From Chitinophagaceae bacterium (GTDB lineage Bacteria > Bacteroidota > Bacteroidia > Chitinophagales > Chitinophagaceae), in NCBI GenBank assembly GCA_013205585.1, contig JABMML010000267.1:1-12188 (forward strand): a stretch of 12,188 nucleotides of DNA, read 5' to 3'. The position numbers were made by a program, and so were the translations under genes. Below the pieces are notes generated by a model that saw nothing but the letters and a program-made list of their open reading frames with translations, made no database searches and was not told the DNA's origin. Positions 5,874 through 12,188 of this stretch are shown in pieces; position 1 is the first letter of the stretch; each line of letters starts with the position of its first letter.

Positions 5874-7130
5874 TTATTTACTATAACTGATTTTAAAAAT
5901 GGCGCCCTTGGTATCATCGCTTACAAAAATAGAACCATCTGGACCTTGCGCCAAACCGCAGGGTCTTGCCTTAGCCTTACTTGGATTAGCTATTTTAGCG
6001 CCGTTTTCCGTGCCTGCAAATCCGTTAGCAAAAATTTCCCATTCACCAATAGCCTTGCCATCTTTAAAAGGCACAAAGGCTACAAAAAATCCTTCTTGAG
6101 GAAGCGGGGCTCTATTCCATGAACCATGGAAACTAATAAATGCTCCGTTTTTATATTTTGCAGGAAATTGATTGCCTGTGTAAAATAATACAGCCATTGG
6201 AGCCATATGCGCAGGAAATGCCACAGCTGGTTCTTTAAACTCACTAGATCCTTCTTTCTTACTATCTCCACCATATTCAGGAGAAACTATTTTTTTATGT
6301 TGACTAGGATCATAATAAACATAAGGCCAGCCTGCATTATCACCCTCTTTAATTTCATAAAAAGTTTCAGCAGGTATTTCTGCATTTTGTGCATCACTAT
6401 ATAAATTAGGATAAAAACTATTTAATTGATCACGGCCATGTTGTGCAACATATAACTGATTAGAATTTGTGTTCCAATCTAATCCAATTACATTTCGAAG
6501 ACCAGTACCATAACGCTTACCATCTTTATAAGTTTGATTTTCTTTACTTCCATCAAATTTCCAAATACCTCCAGCAGAATCTAAAATAGGGCAAGGCATC
6601 ATTCCTTGAGAACCTGGCATTCTATCTTTTTCTTGACAAGCATTAGAATAAGCACCTATGTTAACATAAATATTGTTAGCCATATCAAATGTGATTGACT
6701 TTGAATTATGTTGTCTTCTATCAATTAACCCACTAACAATGGTTACAGGGGCCAGCGGATTAACCACTTCATCTTTGCTATTTAATTCATATTTAAAAAT
6801 GGCTTCATTAGAACTAGCATATAAACTATTTCCTTTTACAAAAATTCCTGTACCACCATATTTTGCCCAACCATTAATTTTATCGGCTACTCCATCGTTA
6901 TTGGCATCTTCTAATCTTACAATTGAATTACCTTCTTTATTAGGATTATTTAATTTTGCAAAAATAACGCCCGACTTTGTGATGGCTATATGTCTTGCAC
7001 CTCCAATATTATTGGCATATAAATTAGCCTTGAACCCTTCAGGTAATTTTAAACCCGCATTATCTTGCGCCAAAACAGGCAGCGAAAAAGCTAAAAAAGC
7101 AATACTTAATAATTGAATCTGTTTTTTCAT
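5874..7130 (-). CDS. Secreted PQQ-type glucose/sorbosone dehydrogenase-like beta-propeller
   Basis: The 418-aa protein has a signal peptide (MKKQIQLLSIAFLAFSLPVLA, cleavage near 21/22) and a six-bladed propeller of the glucose/sorbosone dehydrogenase family. Motifs are GARHIAI (44-50), RQHNSKSITFD (139-149), YGTGLRNVIGLDW (207-219), QHGRDQL (230-236), GDNAGWPYVYYD (263-274), FPAHMAPMAV (305-314), FHGSWNR (344-350) and RPCGLAQGPDGSIFVSDD near 389-406. By analogy with soluble PQQ glucose dehydrogenase, His141 and Arg212 would be the active-site base and PQQ contact; this is inference. DANNDGVAD (75-83) resembles a calcium-binding loop. The next gene is a cytochrome c, a plausible electron acceptor. 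The substrate cannot be predicted. It sits 52 nt after hisC inside the his block, an unexpected place. Confidence 0.86.
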   Translation of the reverse strand: MKKQIQLLSIAFLAFSLPVLAQDNAGLKLPEGFKANLYANNIGGARHIAITKSGVIFAKLNNPNKEGNSIVRLEDANNDGVADKINGWAKYGGTGIFVKGNSLYASSNEAIFKYELNSKDEVVNPLAPVTIVSGLIDRRQHNSKSITFDMANNIYVNIGAYSNACQEKDRMPGSQGMMPCPILDSAGGIWKFDGSKENQTYKDGKRYGTGLRNVIGLDWNTNSNQLYVAQHGRDQLNSFYPNLYSDAQNAEIPAETFYEIKEGDNAGWPYVYYDPSQHKKIVSPEYGGDSKKEGSSEFKEPAVAFPAHMAPMAVLFYTGNQFPAKYKNGAFISFHGSWNRAPLPQEGFFVAFVPFKDGKAIGEWEIFANGFAGTENGAKIANPSKAKARPCGLAQGPDGSIFVSDDTKGAIFKISYSK

Positions 7131-7145
7131 AATAGTACTATTTAT

Positions 7146-7177
7146 TTAAAATAAGTTGAATATGTAATTTAACAAAA
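7146..7177 (-). promoter_or_regulatory. Possible weak internal promoter before the dehydrogenase-like gene
   Basis: In the gap between hisC and the dehydrogenase-like gene the minus strand has TTTTG (7177-7173), 19 nt, then TATTTTAA (7153-7146), a 6/8 match to TAnnTTTG. In A+T-rich DNA such partial matches occur by chance, so this is a weak call. If real it would let the dehydrogenase, cytochrome and hisB be expressed apart from histidine attenuation. Confidence 0.25.
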
Positions 7178-7182
7178 TTAAC

Positions 7183-8259
7183 TTAAACGGAGGCATTGGG
7201 GAAAGTTATTTCTATCCACTGAGCCATCGCATCTACCAATTCTGTGTTTTCTTGCTCATTGCCTACTGTAATTCTTAAACTATTGGCACAATTTTCTAGA
7301 CCAGACCTATCTCTTACCACAATACCCTTGGTTAATAAGAACTCATACAAGCTTCTTGCATTAGGTATTTTGACTAGTAAAAAATTAGTATCTGAGGGGT
7401 ATACCTTTTCTACATAAGGCATGCTTTCTATTACTTCTTTTAAAGCATTACGCATGTCTACTAAATGCATAATCATATCATTCACCTGGCCAACTTCCTC
7501 TAATGCTGTTAAAGCTAATTCTTGGGCTACAATACTAATATTATAAGGCGGTTTTACTTTATTCATGTAACCAATAATGTCTTTGCTTGCAAAAGCCATA
7601 CCCAATCTTATACCTGCAAGCCCCCATGCTTTACTTAAAGTTTGAAGTACCACTAAATTGGGATAATCAATTAAAGACTGCGCAAAGGACTTTTGTTTTG
7701 AAAAATTAATATAAGCCTCGTCCACCACCACTATTCCATTGAAATGATTTAAGATGGTTTCAATATCAATCCTATCTAATGAATTGCCTGTAGGATTATT
7801 GGGTGAACATATCCAAATAATTTTAGTGTTTTCATTGACCAACTGTTCAATATGCGCCACATTTAATTGATAATTCTCAAGCAAGGGCGCCAATTTAATT
7901 TCAATATTATTAATATTCGCACTTACTTCATACATAGGATAGGTGGGAGGACAAATAATAATATTGTCTTTGCCAGGAATACAGAAAGTTCGATATAAAT
8001 TATCGATACACTCATCACTACCATTGCCAATAAATATTTGTGCCGCTTCTATTTGTTTAATAAAGGCTAATTTTTCTTTTAACTTTTTTTGATAAGGATC
8101 GGGATAACGATTATACCATTTTGTTAAAGGAGATCCCAAACTGTTTTCGTTCGCATCTAATAATACATTCGCGTTTCCTGTATATTCTTCTTTAGCAGAT
8201 GAGTAGGCTTTTAATATTTCAATATTGGGCCTTACTATTTTTTTGATATCAAATTGCAT
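7183..8259 (-). CDS. hisC: Histidinol-phosphate aminotransferase HisC
   Basis: HisC is a PLP enzyme converting imidazole-acetol phosphate and glutamate to histidinol phosphate. The 358-aa protein is of normal length. Motifs are DANENSLG (35-42), YPDPYQ near 52, GNGSDE (78-83), SPNNPTGN (152-159), VVVDEAYINFS (177-187, Asp180 contacting the pyridine nitrogen), the Schiff-base Lys210 in LQTLSKAWGLAGIRLG, and the substrate carboxylate Arg329 in SLRITVG. The start MQFDIKKIVRPNI lies 4 nt after the hisD stop. It is followed after 52 nt by a gene unrelated to histidine. Other class I/II aminotransferases share the fold, but the motif set and operon position make HisC firm. Confidence 0.96.
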   Translation of the reverse strand: MQFDIKKIVRPNIEILKAYSSAKEEYTGNANVLLDANENSLGSPLTKWYNRYPDPYQKKLKEKLAFIKQIEAAQIFIGNGSDECIDNLYRTFCIPGKDNIIICPPTYPMYEVSANINNIEIKLAPLLENYQLNVAHIEQLVNENTKIIWICSPNNPTGNSLDRIDIETILNHFNGIVVVDEAYINFSKQKSFAQSLIDYPNLVVLQTLSKAWGLAGIRLGMAFASKDIIGYMNKVKPPYNISIVAQELALTALEEVGQVNDMIMHLVDMRNALKEVIESMPYVEKVYPSDTNFLLVKIPNARSLYEFLLTKGIVVRDRSGLENCANSLRITVGNEQENTELVDAMAQWIEITFPNASV

Positions 8260-8263
8260 AGCC

Positions 8264-9559
8264 TTAAATTTTAGATTTTATCCATTCCACTCTTAATTCA
8301 ACGGCCTTACTATGCGCCTGCAAACCCTCTGCTGTAGCCATTTCTATAACAGTAGGTGCAATATTTTCTAGCCCTCTTTCTGTTAATTGCTGAAAGGTAA
8401 TTTTCTTCACAAAAGAATCCATACTTACTCCACTATAGGCTTTCGCAAAACCATTGGTAGGCAGTGTATGATTGGTACCACTTGCATAATCACCCACCGA
8501 TTCTGGAGAAAAGTTGCCAATAAAAATAGAGCCCGCATTGATAATTTTTTCAGCTACTTGTGCAGCATTATTTATAGATAAAATTAAATGTTCGGGTGCA
8601 TATTCATTCATCATTGCAATCGCCTCTTCTGTATTTTCAATTACAATGGCTTTAGAATGAGCCAAGGCCTTAGTGGCTAGTTCTTTTCTAGGCAGTAATA
8701 CTAATTGCATATCCAATTCTTTTTGAACTTGCTCTACTATGTCTATACTATTTGCAATAAGTATTACTTGACTATCGGCACCATGTTCGGCTTGTGATAA
8801 TAAATCGGCAGCCACAAAAGAAGCGATACTTGTTTCATCGGCGTATACACATACTTCACTAGGACCAGCTGGCATATCAATGGCTACTCCTTCTTGTTGA
8901 ATAATTTGTTTAGCGGCCGTTACATACTGATTTCCTGGACCAAATATTTTATATACTTTAGGTACCGAAGCTGTGCCATAAGCAAGTGCTCCAATAGCTT
9001 GTACACCACCCATTGTAAAAATAGCTGTCACGCCCACTAAAGAAGCTGCATAAATAATGGCTGGATTAATTTCTCCTTTTTCATTCGGAGGCGTACATAA
9101 AATAATTTCTTTACAGCCCGCCAATTTTGCAGGAATGCCCAACATAAGTACTGTTGAAAATAAAGGAGCAGAACCACCAGGAATATAAATACCGACTTTT
9201 TCAATGCCCACCGACTTTCTCCAACACCAAACCCCCGGCATGGTTTCTATTCTTTCTTCTTTTTGTATTTGTCCCTGATGAAAAACTTCAATATTTACTT
9301 TAGCTAATTGAATAGCGGTTTTTAAACCAGGGGTTAAAGCCTTTTCAGCTGCCTCTATTTTTTCAGCACTCAATTTAAAATTACTTAATGCTACTTTGTC
9401 AAAAGCTAAGGTATATTCTTTTACAGCGGCGTCTCCCCTTTGCTTCACGGCTAGTAATATTTCTCTCACTTTAGCCTCTAAAGGGGCAGCATCAAATTGA
9501 GGTCGCGCTAAGATACTAGGCCAGTCTTTCTTTGTAGGTTCTTTAAATACTTGAATCAT
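8264..9559 (-). CDS. hisD: Histidinol dehydrogenase HisD
   Basis: HisD carries out the last two steps of histidine synthesis, oxidising L-histidinol to histidine with two NAD, in a zinc-dependent dimer. The 431-aa length is standard. Motifs are GIYIPGGSAPLFSTVLM from residue 123, GPGNQYVTAAK (207-217), DMPAGPSE near 228-235, SQAEHGADSQ (255-264), EYAPEHLIL (319-327, catalytic Glu323/His324) and GDYASGTNHTLPT (356-368). By fixed offset from the E. coli enzyme, the zinc ligands are Gln256, His259, Asp357 and His416, all present. The ATG overlaps the hisG stop by one base (TAATG), so translation is coupled. Confidence 0.97.
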   Translation of the reverse strand: MIQVFKEPTKKDWPSILARPQFDAAPLEAKVREILLAVKQRGDAAVKEYTLAFDKVALSNFKLSAEKIEAAEKALTPGLKTAIQLAKVNIEVFHQGQIQKEERIETMPGVWCWRKSVGIEKVGIYIPGGSAPLFSTVLMLGIPAKLAGCKEIILCTPPNEKGEINPAIIYAASLVGVTAIFTMGGVQAIGALAYGTASVPKVYKIFGPGNQYVTAAKQIIQQEGVAIDMPAGPSEVCVYADETSIASFVAADLLSQAEHGADSQVILIANSIDIVEQVQKELDMQLVLLPRKELATKALAHSKAIVIENTEEAIAMMNEYAPEHLILSINNAAQVAEKIINAGSIFIGNFSPESVGDYASGTNHTLPTNGFAKAYSGVSMDSFVKKITFQQLTERGLENIAPTVIEMATAEGLQAHSKAVELRVEWIKSKI

Positions 9560-10413
9560 TATAATATCATTTTTTCAATAGGCACCACCAATATTCCTTC
9601 GGCACCTGCTAGTTTTAACTGTTCAATAATTTCCCAAAAATCGCTTTCGTCTATTACACTATGCACACTACTCCAACCCGGCGTAGCCAAGGCCACCACC
9701 GTAGGACTTTTCATACCTGGTAATAAAGAAATTATTTTTTCTAATTTATCATTCGGTGCATTTAATAAAACATATTTATTACGCTTTGCTTTTTTAACCG
9801 ATTCAATTCTAAATAATAATTTTTGCAAAATAGCTTCCGCTTCAGGTGCTAAAGCCTTTCTTTTAATAAGAACCGCTTGAGAATCTAAAATAGTTTCTGC
9901 TTCTTTTAATCCATTCATAAATAAAGTAGAGCCACTGCTTACTAAATCACAAATAATATCGGCAAGTCCAATGCCTGGGGCAATTTCCACACTTCCACTA
10001 ATTTCATGTATCTCTGCTTTAATACCATGCTTGTCTAAATAACCCTGCACAAGTACTGGATAACTTGTAGCAATTTTTTTACCCGATAAATAGGCAGGTC
10101 CTGTAAAATTTTCATTTTTTTGAACCGCGAAACTAAGTCTACATTTTCCAAAACCTAAACTATAGGAAACTTCTACTTTTTTAGCTTTTTCATACACTAC
10201 ATTCTCTCCCACAAAGCCAATATCCGCTACGCCGTCTTCCACGTATTGAGGAATATCGTCATCTCTTAAAAAAAATAACTCAATGGGAAAATTAGTCGCT
10301 TCCGCTTTTAGCTTATTGACGCCATTACCAATATCAATGCCTGCTTCTTTTAATAAACGCATTGAATCGTCGTGCAGTCGACCCGACTTCTGAATAGCTA
10401 ATTTTAAACGCAT
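9559..10413 (-). CDS. hisG: ATP phosphoribosyltransferase HisG (long form)
   Basis: HisG condenses ATP with PRPP, the committed and feedback-controlled step of histidine synthesis. At 284 aa this is the long, self-sufficient form that does not need HisZ. The catalytic part begins RLKLAIQKSGRLHDDSM and has VADIGFVGENV (62-72) and the PRPP loop EISGSVEIAPGIGLADIICDLVSSGSTL at 137-164, written here in two joined parts: EISGSVEIAPGIGL and ADIICDLVSSGSTL. The C-terminal ACT-like regulatory domain (about 212-284, KYVLLNAPNDKLEKI to GAEGILVVPIEKM) should bind histidine. It is the first structural gene after the histidine leader and attenuator, with the ATG about 30 nt after the terminator. It runs divergently from the GH16 gene. 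Confidence 0.97.
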   Translation of the reverse strand: MRLKLAIQKSGRLHDDSMRLLKEAGIDIGNGVNKLKAEATNFPIELFFLRDDDIPQYVEDGVADIGFVGENVVYEKAKKVEVSYSLGFGKCRLSFAVQKNENFTGPAYLSGKKIATSYPVLVQGYLDKHGIKAEIHEISGSVEIAPGIGLADIICDLVSSGSTLFMNGLKEAETILDSQAVLIKRKALAPEAEAILQKLLFRIESVKKAKRNKYVLLNAPNDKLEKIISLLPGMKSPTVVALATPGWSSVHSVIDESDFWEIIEQLKLAGAEGILVVPIEKMIL

Positions 10414-10445
10414 ATTATTTATATTATATATTTTACTTGACTGAC

Positions 10446-10482
10446 TATAAACTAAAAGGGCTTACTTGTTAGTAAGCCCTTT
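10446..10482 (-). terminator. his attenuator: 3:4 intrinsic terminator before hisG
   Basis: On the minus strand AAAGGGCTTACT (10482-10471) pairs perfectly with AGTAAGCCCTTT (10466-10455) over 12 bp with an AACA loop (10470-10467), followed by TAGTTTA. The stem is strong and the U-rich tail is broken by AG, so termination may be less complete than at the trp site. It lies between the His-rich leader ORF and hisG, and its 5' arm is shared with the antiterminator. Confidence 0.9.
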
Positions 10483-10530
10483 GGTTAAATATAGTTACAT
10501 ACCTACACCCATAGCCTACCCATTGGATAG
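10471..10530 (-). promoter_or_regulatory. his attenuator: protector (1:2) and antiterminator (2:3) helices
   Basis: Protector 1:2: CTATCC (10530-10525) pairs with GGGTAG (10521-10516) around an AAT loop, with one T-G wobble. Antiterminator 2:3: GGTAGGCT (10520-10513) pairs with GGCTTACT (10478-10471), eight contiguous pairs including three wobbles, using the 5' arm of the terminator. The leader stop codon TAG (10518-10516) lies within arm 2. A ribosome stalled at the His codons (10551-10534) would block arm 1, free arm 2 and prevent termination. A ribosome at the stop codon would mask arm 2 and permit it. Helices were read by eye without energy calculation; the 2:3 helix is weaker than in the trp leader. 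Confidence 0.78.
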
Positions 10531-10566
10531 CAAATGCAAATGATGTGTATGATTGTTTAGTGTCAT
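10516..10566 (-). CDS. hisL: his operon leader peptide HisL
   Basis: This is a 16-codon ORF, MTLNNHTHHLHLLSNG then TAG, with His at positions 6, 8, 9 and 11. Four His in six residues, placed between a consensus promoter and a terminator hairpin ahead of hisG, mark it as the sensor peptide of a histidine attenuator. The ATG (10566-10564) starts only 4 nt after the -7 box, so the mRNA is effectively leaderless at this ORF. Its stop codon lies inside arm 2 of the attenuator. It is much shorter than usual gene-calling limits. Confidence 0.92.
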   Translation of the reverse strand: MTLNNHTHHLHLLSNG

Positions 10567-10570
10567 GGTG

Positions 10571-10601
10571 CAAATTTACGACCCTTTTAGAAATTCCCCA
10601 A
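10571..10601 (-). promoter_or_regulatory. his operon promoter (Bacteroidota type)
   Basis: The minus strand has TTG at 10601-10599, a 20-nt spacer, then TAAATTTG at 10578-10571, an exact match to TAnnTTTG. A TTTTTTG tract just upstream (10608-10602) gives an alternative -33 at 23 nt. Spacing and box are nearly the same as at the trp promoter. The start of transcription is expected at or within a few bases of the hisL ATG. Confidence 0.85.
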
Positions 10602-10669
10602 CAAAAAAGAAATATTTTGACTAATTTGCTAGCACAAATTTCAATAATTCACTAATAACAATTGTTTTT

Positions 10670-11530
10670 ATGCGTATTCTGCCCCTAACTATGATTTTAA
10701 CGGTTCTTTCTTTGTCTTTTTGTGCTCAGAAAGAAGCACCAGCTCCTGCTCCTGTAGTAGTAACACCTACTACACCCACAACACCTACTACCCCAACAGA
10801 CACAGCTAAAAAGCTAGTTTGGTCGGATGAGTTTGATAAAGGCAGTTTACCTGATACGACCAAATGGAAATATAATATAGGTACTGGTTCAAATGGCTGG
10901 GGCAATAATGAATCGCAATACTATACCAGGGATTCTACCAATGCAAGAATTGAAAATGGCAACTTAATAATAGAAGCTAGAAAGGAAAGCAGAGGTGGTA
11001 AAAATTATACTTCTGCAAGATTACTAACACAAGGCAAAGCCTCTTGGACTTATGGACGATTTGAAATAAGAGCAAAGCTTCCTAAAGGCGTTGGTTCATG
11101 GCCTGCTATTTGGATGCTAGGAGATAATATTGAAGGACCAGGTGCTGTGGGTTGGCCTGCTTGTGGAGAAATTGATATCATGGAACATACAGGCAAGGAT
11201 TTAGGTCTTGTTCATTTTTCAGCGCATTCTAAATTACTTAACTGGACCCTAGGTACTCAAAAAACATATAAAACCAATATTGAAAACGTGACCGATGTCT
11301 TTCATATTTATAGCATTGATTGGACCAAGGACATGATTAAGTTTTATATAGATGGTGTATTGTATTATAATGTAGGTAACGATGGAAGAGGCGTAGACGC
11401 TTACCCGTTTATGGCTCCTGAATTTTTACTTTTAAATGTAGCGGTAGGTGGCAATTTTGCTGGCAACACCATTGATGATACTATTTTCCCTTGTAGAATG
11501 GTAGTGGATTATGTAAGAGTGTACCAATAA
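10670..11530 (+). CDS. Secreted GH16 family beta-glucanase (laminarinase-like)
   Basis: The 286-aa enzyme has an N-terminal export signal (1-20), a Pro/Thr linker of TPT units (about 23-44), and one GH16 jelly-roll catalytic domain (about 48-286) ending DYVRVYQ. The catalytic signature EIDIME is at 167-172 (nucleophile Glu167, acid/base Glu172) in GWPACGEIDIMEHTG. Supporting motifs are LVWSDEFD, NGWGNNESQYYT, YTSARLLTQGKASWTYGRFEIRAK (given as its key parts YTSARL and YGRFEIRAK), GSWPAIWMLG, FHIYSIDWT and LLNVAVGG. Substrate is most likely a beta-1,3-glucan, by family resemblance only. Cys18 in LSFCAQ could be a lipobox, but Phe at -1 is unusual; cleavage after CAQ by signal peptidase I is equally possible. 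It is probably co-transcribed with the lactonase 20 nt downstream. No convincing promoter was seen. Confidence 0.93.
   Translation: MRILPLTMILTVLSLSFCAQKEAPAPAPVVVTPTTPTTPTTPTDTAKKLVWSDEFDKGSLPDTTKWKYNIGTGSNGWGNNESQYYTRDSTNARIENGNLIIEARKESRGGKNYTSARLLTQGKASWTYGRFEIRAKLPKGVGSWPAIWMLGDNIEGPGAVGWPACGEIDIMEHTGKDLGLVHFSAHSKLLNWTLGTQKTYKTNIENVTDVFHIYSIDWTKDMIKFYIDGVLYYNVGNDGRGVDAYPFMAPEFLLLNVAVGGNFAGNTIDDTIFPCRMVVDYVRVYQ
10763..10798 (+). repeat. Short in-frame repeat encoding a TPT linker
   Basis: Two near-copies of an 18-nt unit starting ACACCTACTAC (10763 and 10781) encode a run of TPT units (residues 32-43). They separate the export signal from the GH16 domain. Period 18 keeps the frame, so copy-number change would alter only linker length. 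Confidence 0.6.
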
Positions 11531-11550
11531 ATTGAATAAAAAATAAAAAT

Positions 11551-12188
11551 ATGTTTCAAACAATGCCATTTTTTTTAGTAGCTCACTTTAAAAAAATTGT
11601 TTTTATTTTTATTTTTTCAACTGCTGCGATTATTTCTTTTGCACAAAACCTTGCACCCGCTCCTAGTTTATTAATTCCTAACTTATTAGTGGGATCTTAT
11701 ACTAAAAAAGGAAGCAAGGGTATTTATGTATTATCATTTGATACAGCTACAGGCAAGGCTACTGAAATAAGTCATACTGAAACTGCGTCCAATCCTTCTT
11801 TTTTAACTATTTCAAAAGACCACGGGCAAGTGTACGCTACGAATGAAGATAGTGATGGCAAAATTAGCGCCTACTCATTTGTAGATAATAAATTGAAATT
11901 AATTCAAGAGAAAATATCCAAGGGTGCGCATCCTTGCTACATTACATTAAGCCCTGACCAATCCAATTTATTCGTTGCCAACTATAGTGGAGGAAGTATT
12001 ACTAGCTACCACCGATTTGCCGATGGCCGACTATCCAACCCGCAACAATTTATTCAACATGAAGGCAAAAGTGTAAATGAAGCAAGGCAAGAGAAAGCAC
12101 ATGTACATGGCATATTTTTTTCACCCGATGGAAAATATGTATTGACCCCCGATTTAGGCATGGATGAAATTTCTATTTATCCTTACCA
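11551..12188 (+). CDS. Secreted lactonase of the seven-bladed beta-propeller (6-phosphogluconolactonase-like) family, partial
   Basis: The frame is open for 212 codons from ATG 11551 to the right edge, so the C-terminus is missing. A strongly hydrophobic N-terminus (KKIVFIFIFSTAAIISFAQ, ending near residue 32) is a signal peptide. After it come blades typical of the lactonase/YbhE family: LLVGSYTKKGSKGIYVLSF, ETASNPSFLTIS, GQVYATNEDSDGKISAYSF, GAHPCYITLSPD, LFVANYSGGSITSY, and HVHGIFFSPDGKYVLTPDLG followed by MDEISIY. YbhE-type enzymes hydrolyse 6-phosphogluconolactone in the cytoplasm. The export signal here suggests another sugar lactone outside the inner membrane; that is inference. It starts 20 nt after the GH16 stop with no terminator between, so an operon is likely. 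Confidence 0.88.
   Translation, partial: MFQTMPFFLVAHFKKIVFIFIFSTAAIISFAQNLAPAPSLLIPNLLVGSYTKKGSKGIYVLSFDTATGKATEISHTETASNPSFLTISKDHGQVYATNEDSDGKISAYSFVDNKLKLIQEKISKGAHPCYITLSPDQSNLFVANYSGGSITSYHRFADGRLSNPQQFIQHEGKSVNEARQEKAHVHGIFFSPDGKYVLTPDLGMDEISIYPY

Noticed and set aside
6673..7116. Plus-strand open frame of 147 codons opposite the dehydrogenase-like gene
   Set aside because: It is antisense to a clear signal-peptide and propeller coding sequence, has no family motifs, and has no promoter. It is a shadow frame, as are the other frames opposite trpE, trpG, hisB, hisD and hisG.
10446..10482. The hisG-proximal hairpin as a terminator for plus-strand transcription
   Set aside because: On the plus strand the stem is followed only by TTTGGTTAAAT, with no proper U-run, and no plus-strand gene ends there.
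10582..10669. A plus-strand promoter for the GH16 gene
   Set aside because: TTTG occurs at 10616 and 10625, and TAATTCAC or TAATAACA follow, but spacings (16, 24, 25 nt) and the -7 boxes fit the TAnnTTTG consensus poorly. TAATTTG at 10622 is one base short. Nothing is strong enough to call.
1..12188. CRISPR arrays, insertion sequences, tRNA/rRNA genes or phage genes
   Set aside because: No regularly spaced repeats, transposase motifs, terminal inverted repeats or structural RNA signatures were seen. The window is almost fully accounted for by metabolic genes.

Overview
This A+T-rich window looks like a Bacteroidota chromosome, most likely Chitinophagaceae or a near relative. The genus cannot be fixed from sequence alone. 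The evidence is the Bacteroidota-type promoter signature (TTTG/TTG, 20 nt, TAnnTTTG), the lack of Shine-Dalgarno sites before starts, several signal peptides ending in -AQ, a bifunctional HisB and a GH16 laminarinase-type secreted enzyme.

Layout. Minus strand, read right to left (10601 to 1): a histidine block, hisL leader-hisG-hisD-hisC, then a secreted PQQ-type sugar/sorbosone dehydrogenase-like protein, a small secreted cytochrome c, and hisB. It is followed directly by a tryptophan block, trpL leader-trpE-trpG-trpD-trpC-trpF (trpF cut by the window edge). Plus strand, divergent from hisG: a secreted GH16 beta-glucanase-like enzyme (10670-11530), then a secreted seven-bladed-propeller lactonase (11551 to the right edge).

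The most informative structures are two short leader genes too small for routine ORF calling. hisL (10516-10566) encodes MTLNNHTHHLHLLSNG with four His. trpL (4165-4221) encodes MEQINNSWWWHTKSDRVL with three consecutive Trp. Each is followed by a complete set of mutually exclusive RNA helices: a protector 1:2 hairpin, a 2:3 antiterminator and a 3:4 intrinsic terminator just before hisG or trpE. These are classical ribosome-stalling attenuators. Both sit under near-identical Bacteroidota promoters whose -7 box ends only 4 or 7 nt before the leader ATG, so the leader mRNAs are probably leaderless or nearly so.

How the genes work together: HisG, D, C and B cover the entry and late steps of histidine synthesis, but hisH, hisA, hisF and hisI/E are not in the window. 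TrpE/TrpG, D, C and F carry chorismate to the indole-glycerol-phosphate precursor; trpB/trpA presumably lie beyond the left edge. The dehydrogenase and cytochrome c inside the his block have no evident link to histidine and look like a periplasmic electron-donor/acceptor pair. There is no terminator after hisB, so the trp attenuator hairpin is also the first terminator met by his readthrough transcripts. Conventional start calls for trpE, trpG and trpD are revised: the longest trpE ORF would begin inside the attenuator terminator hairpin.
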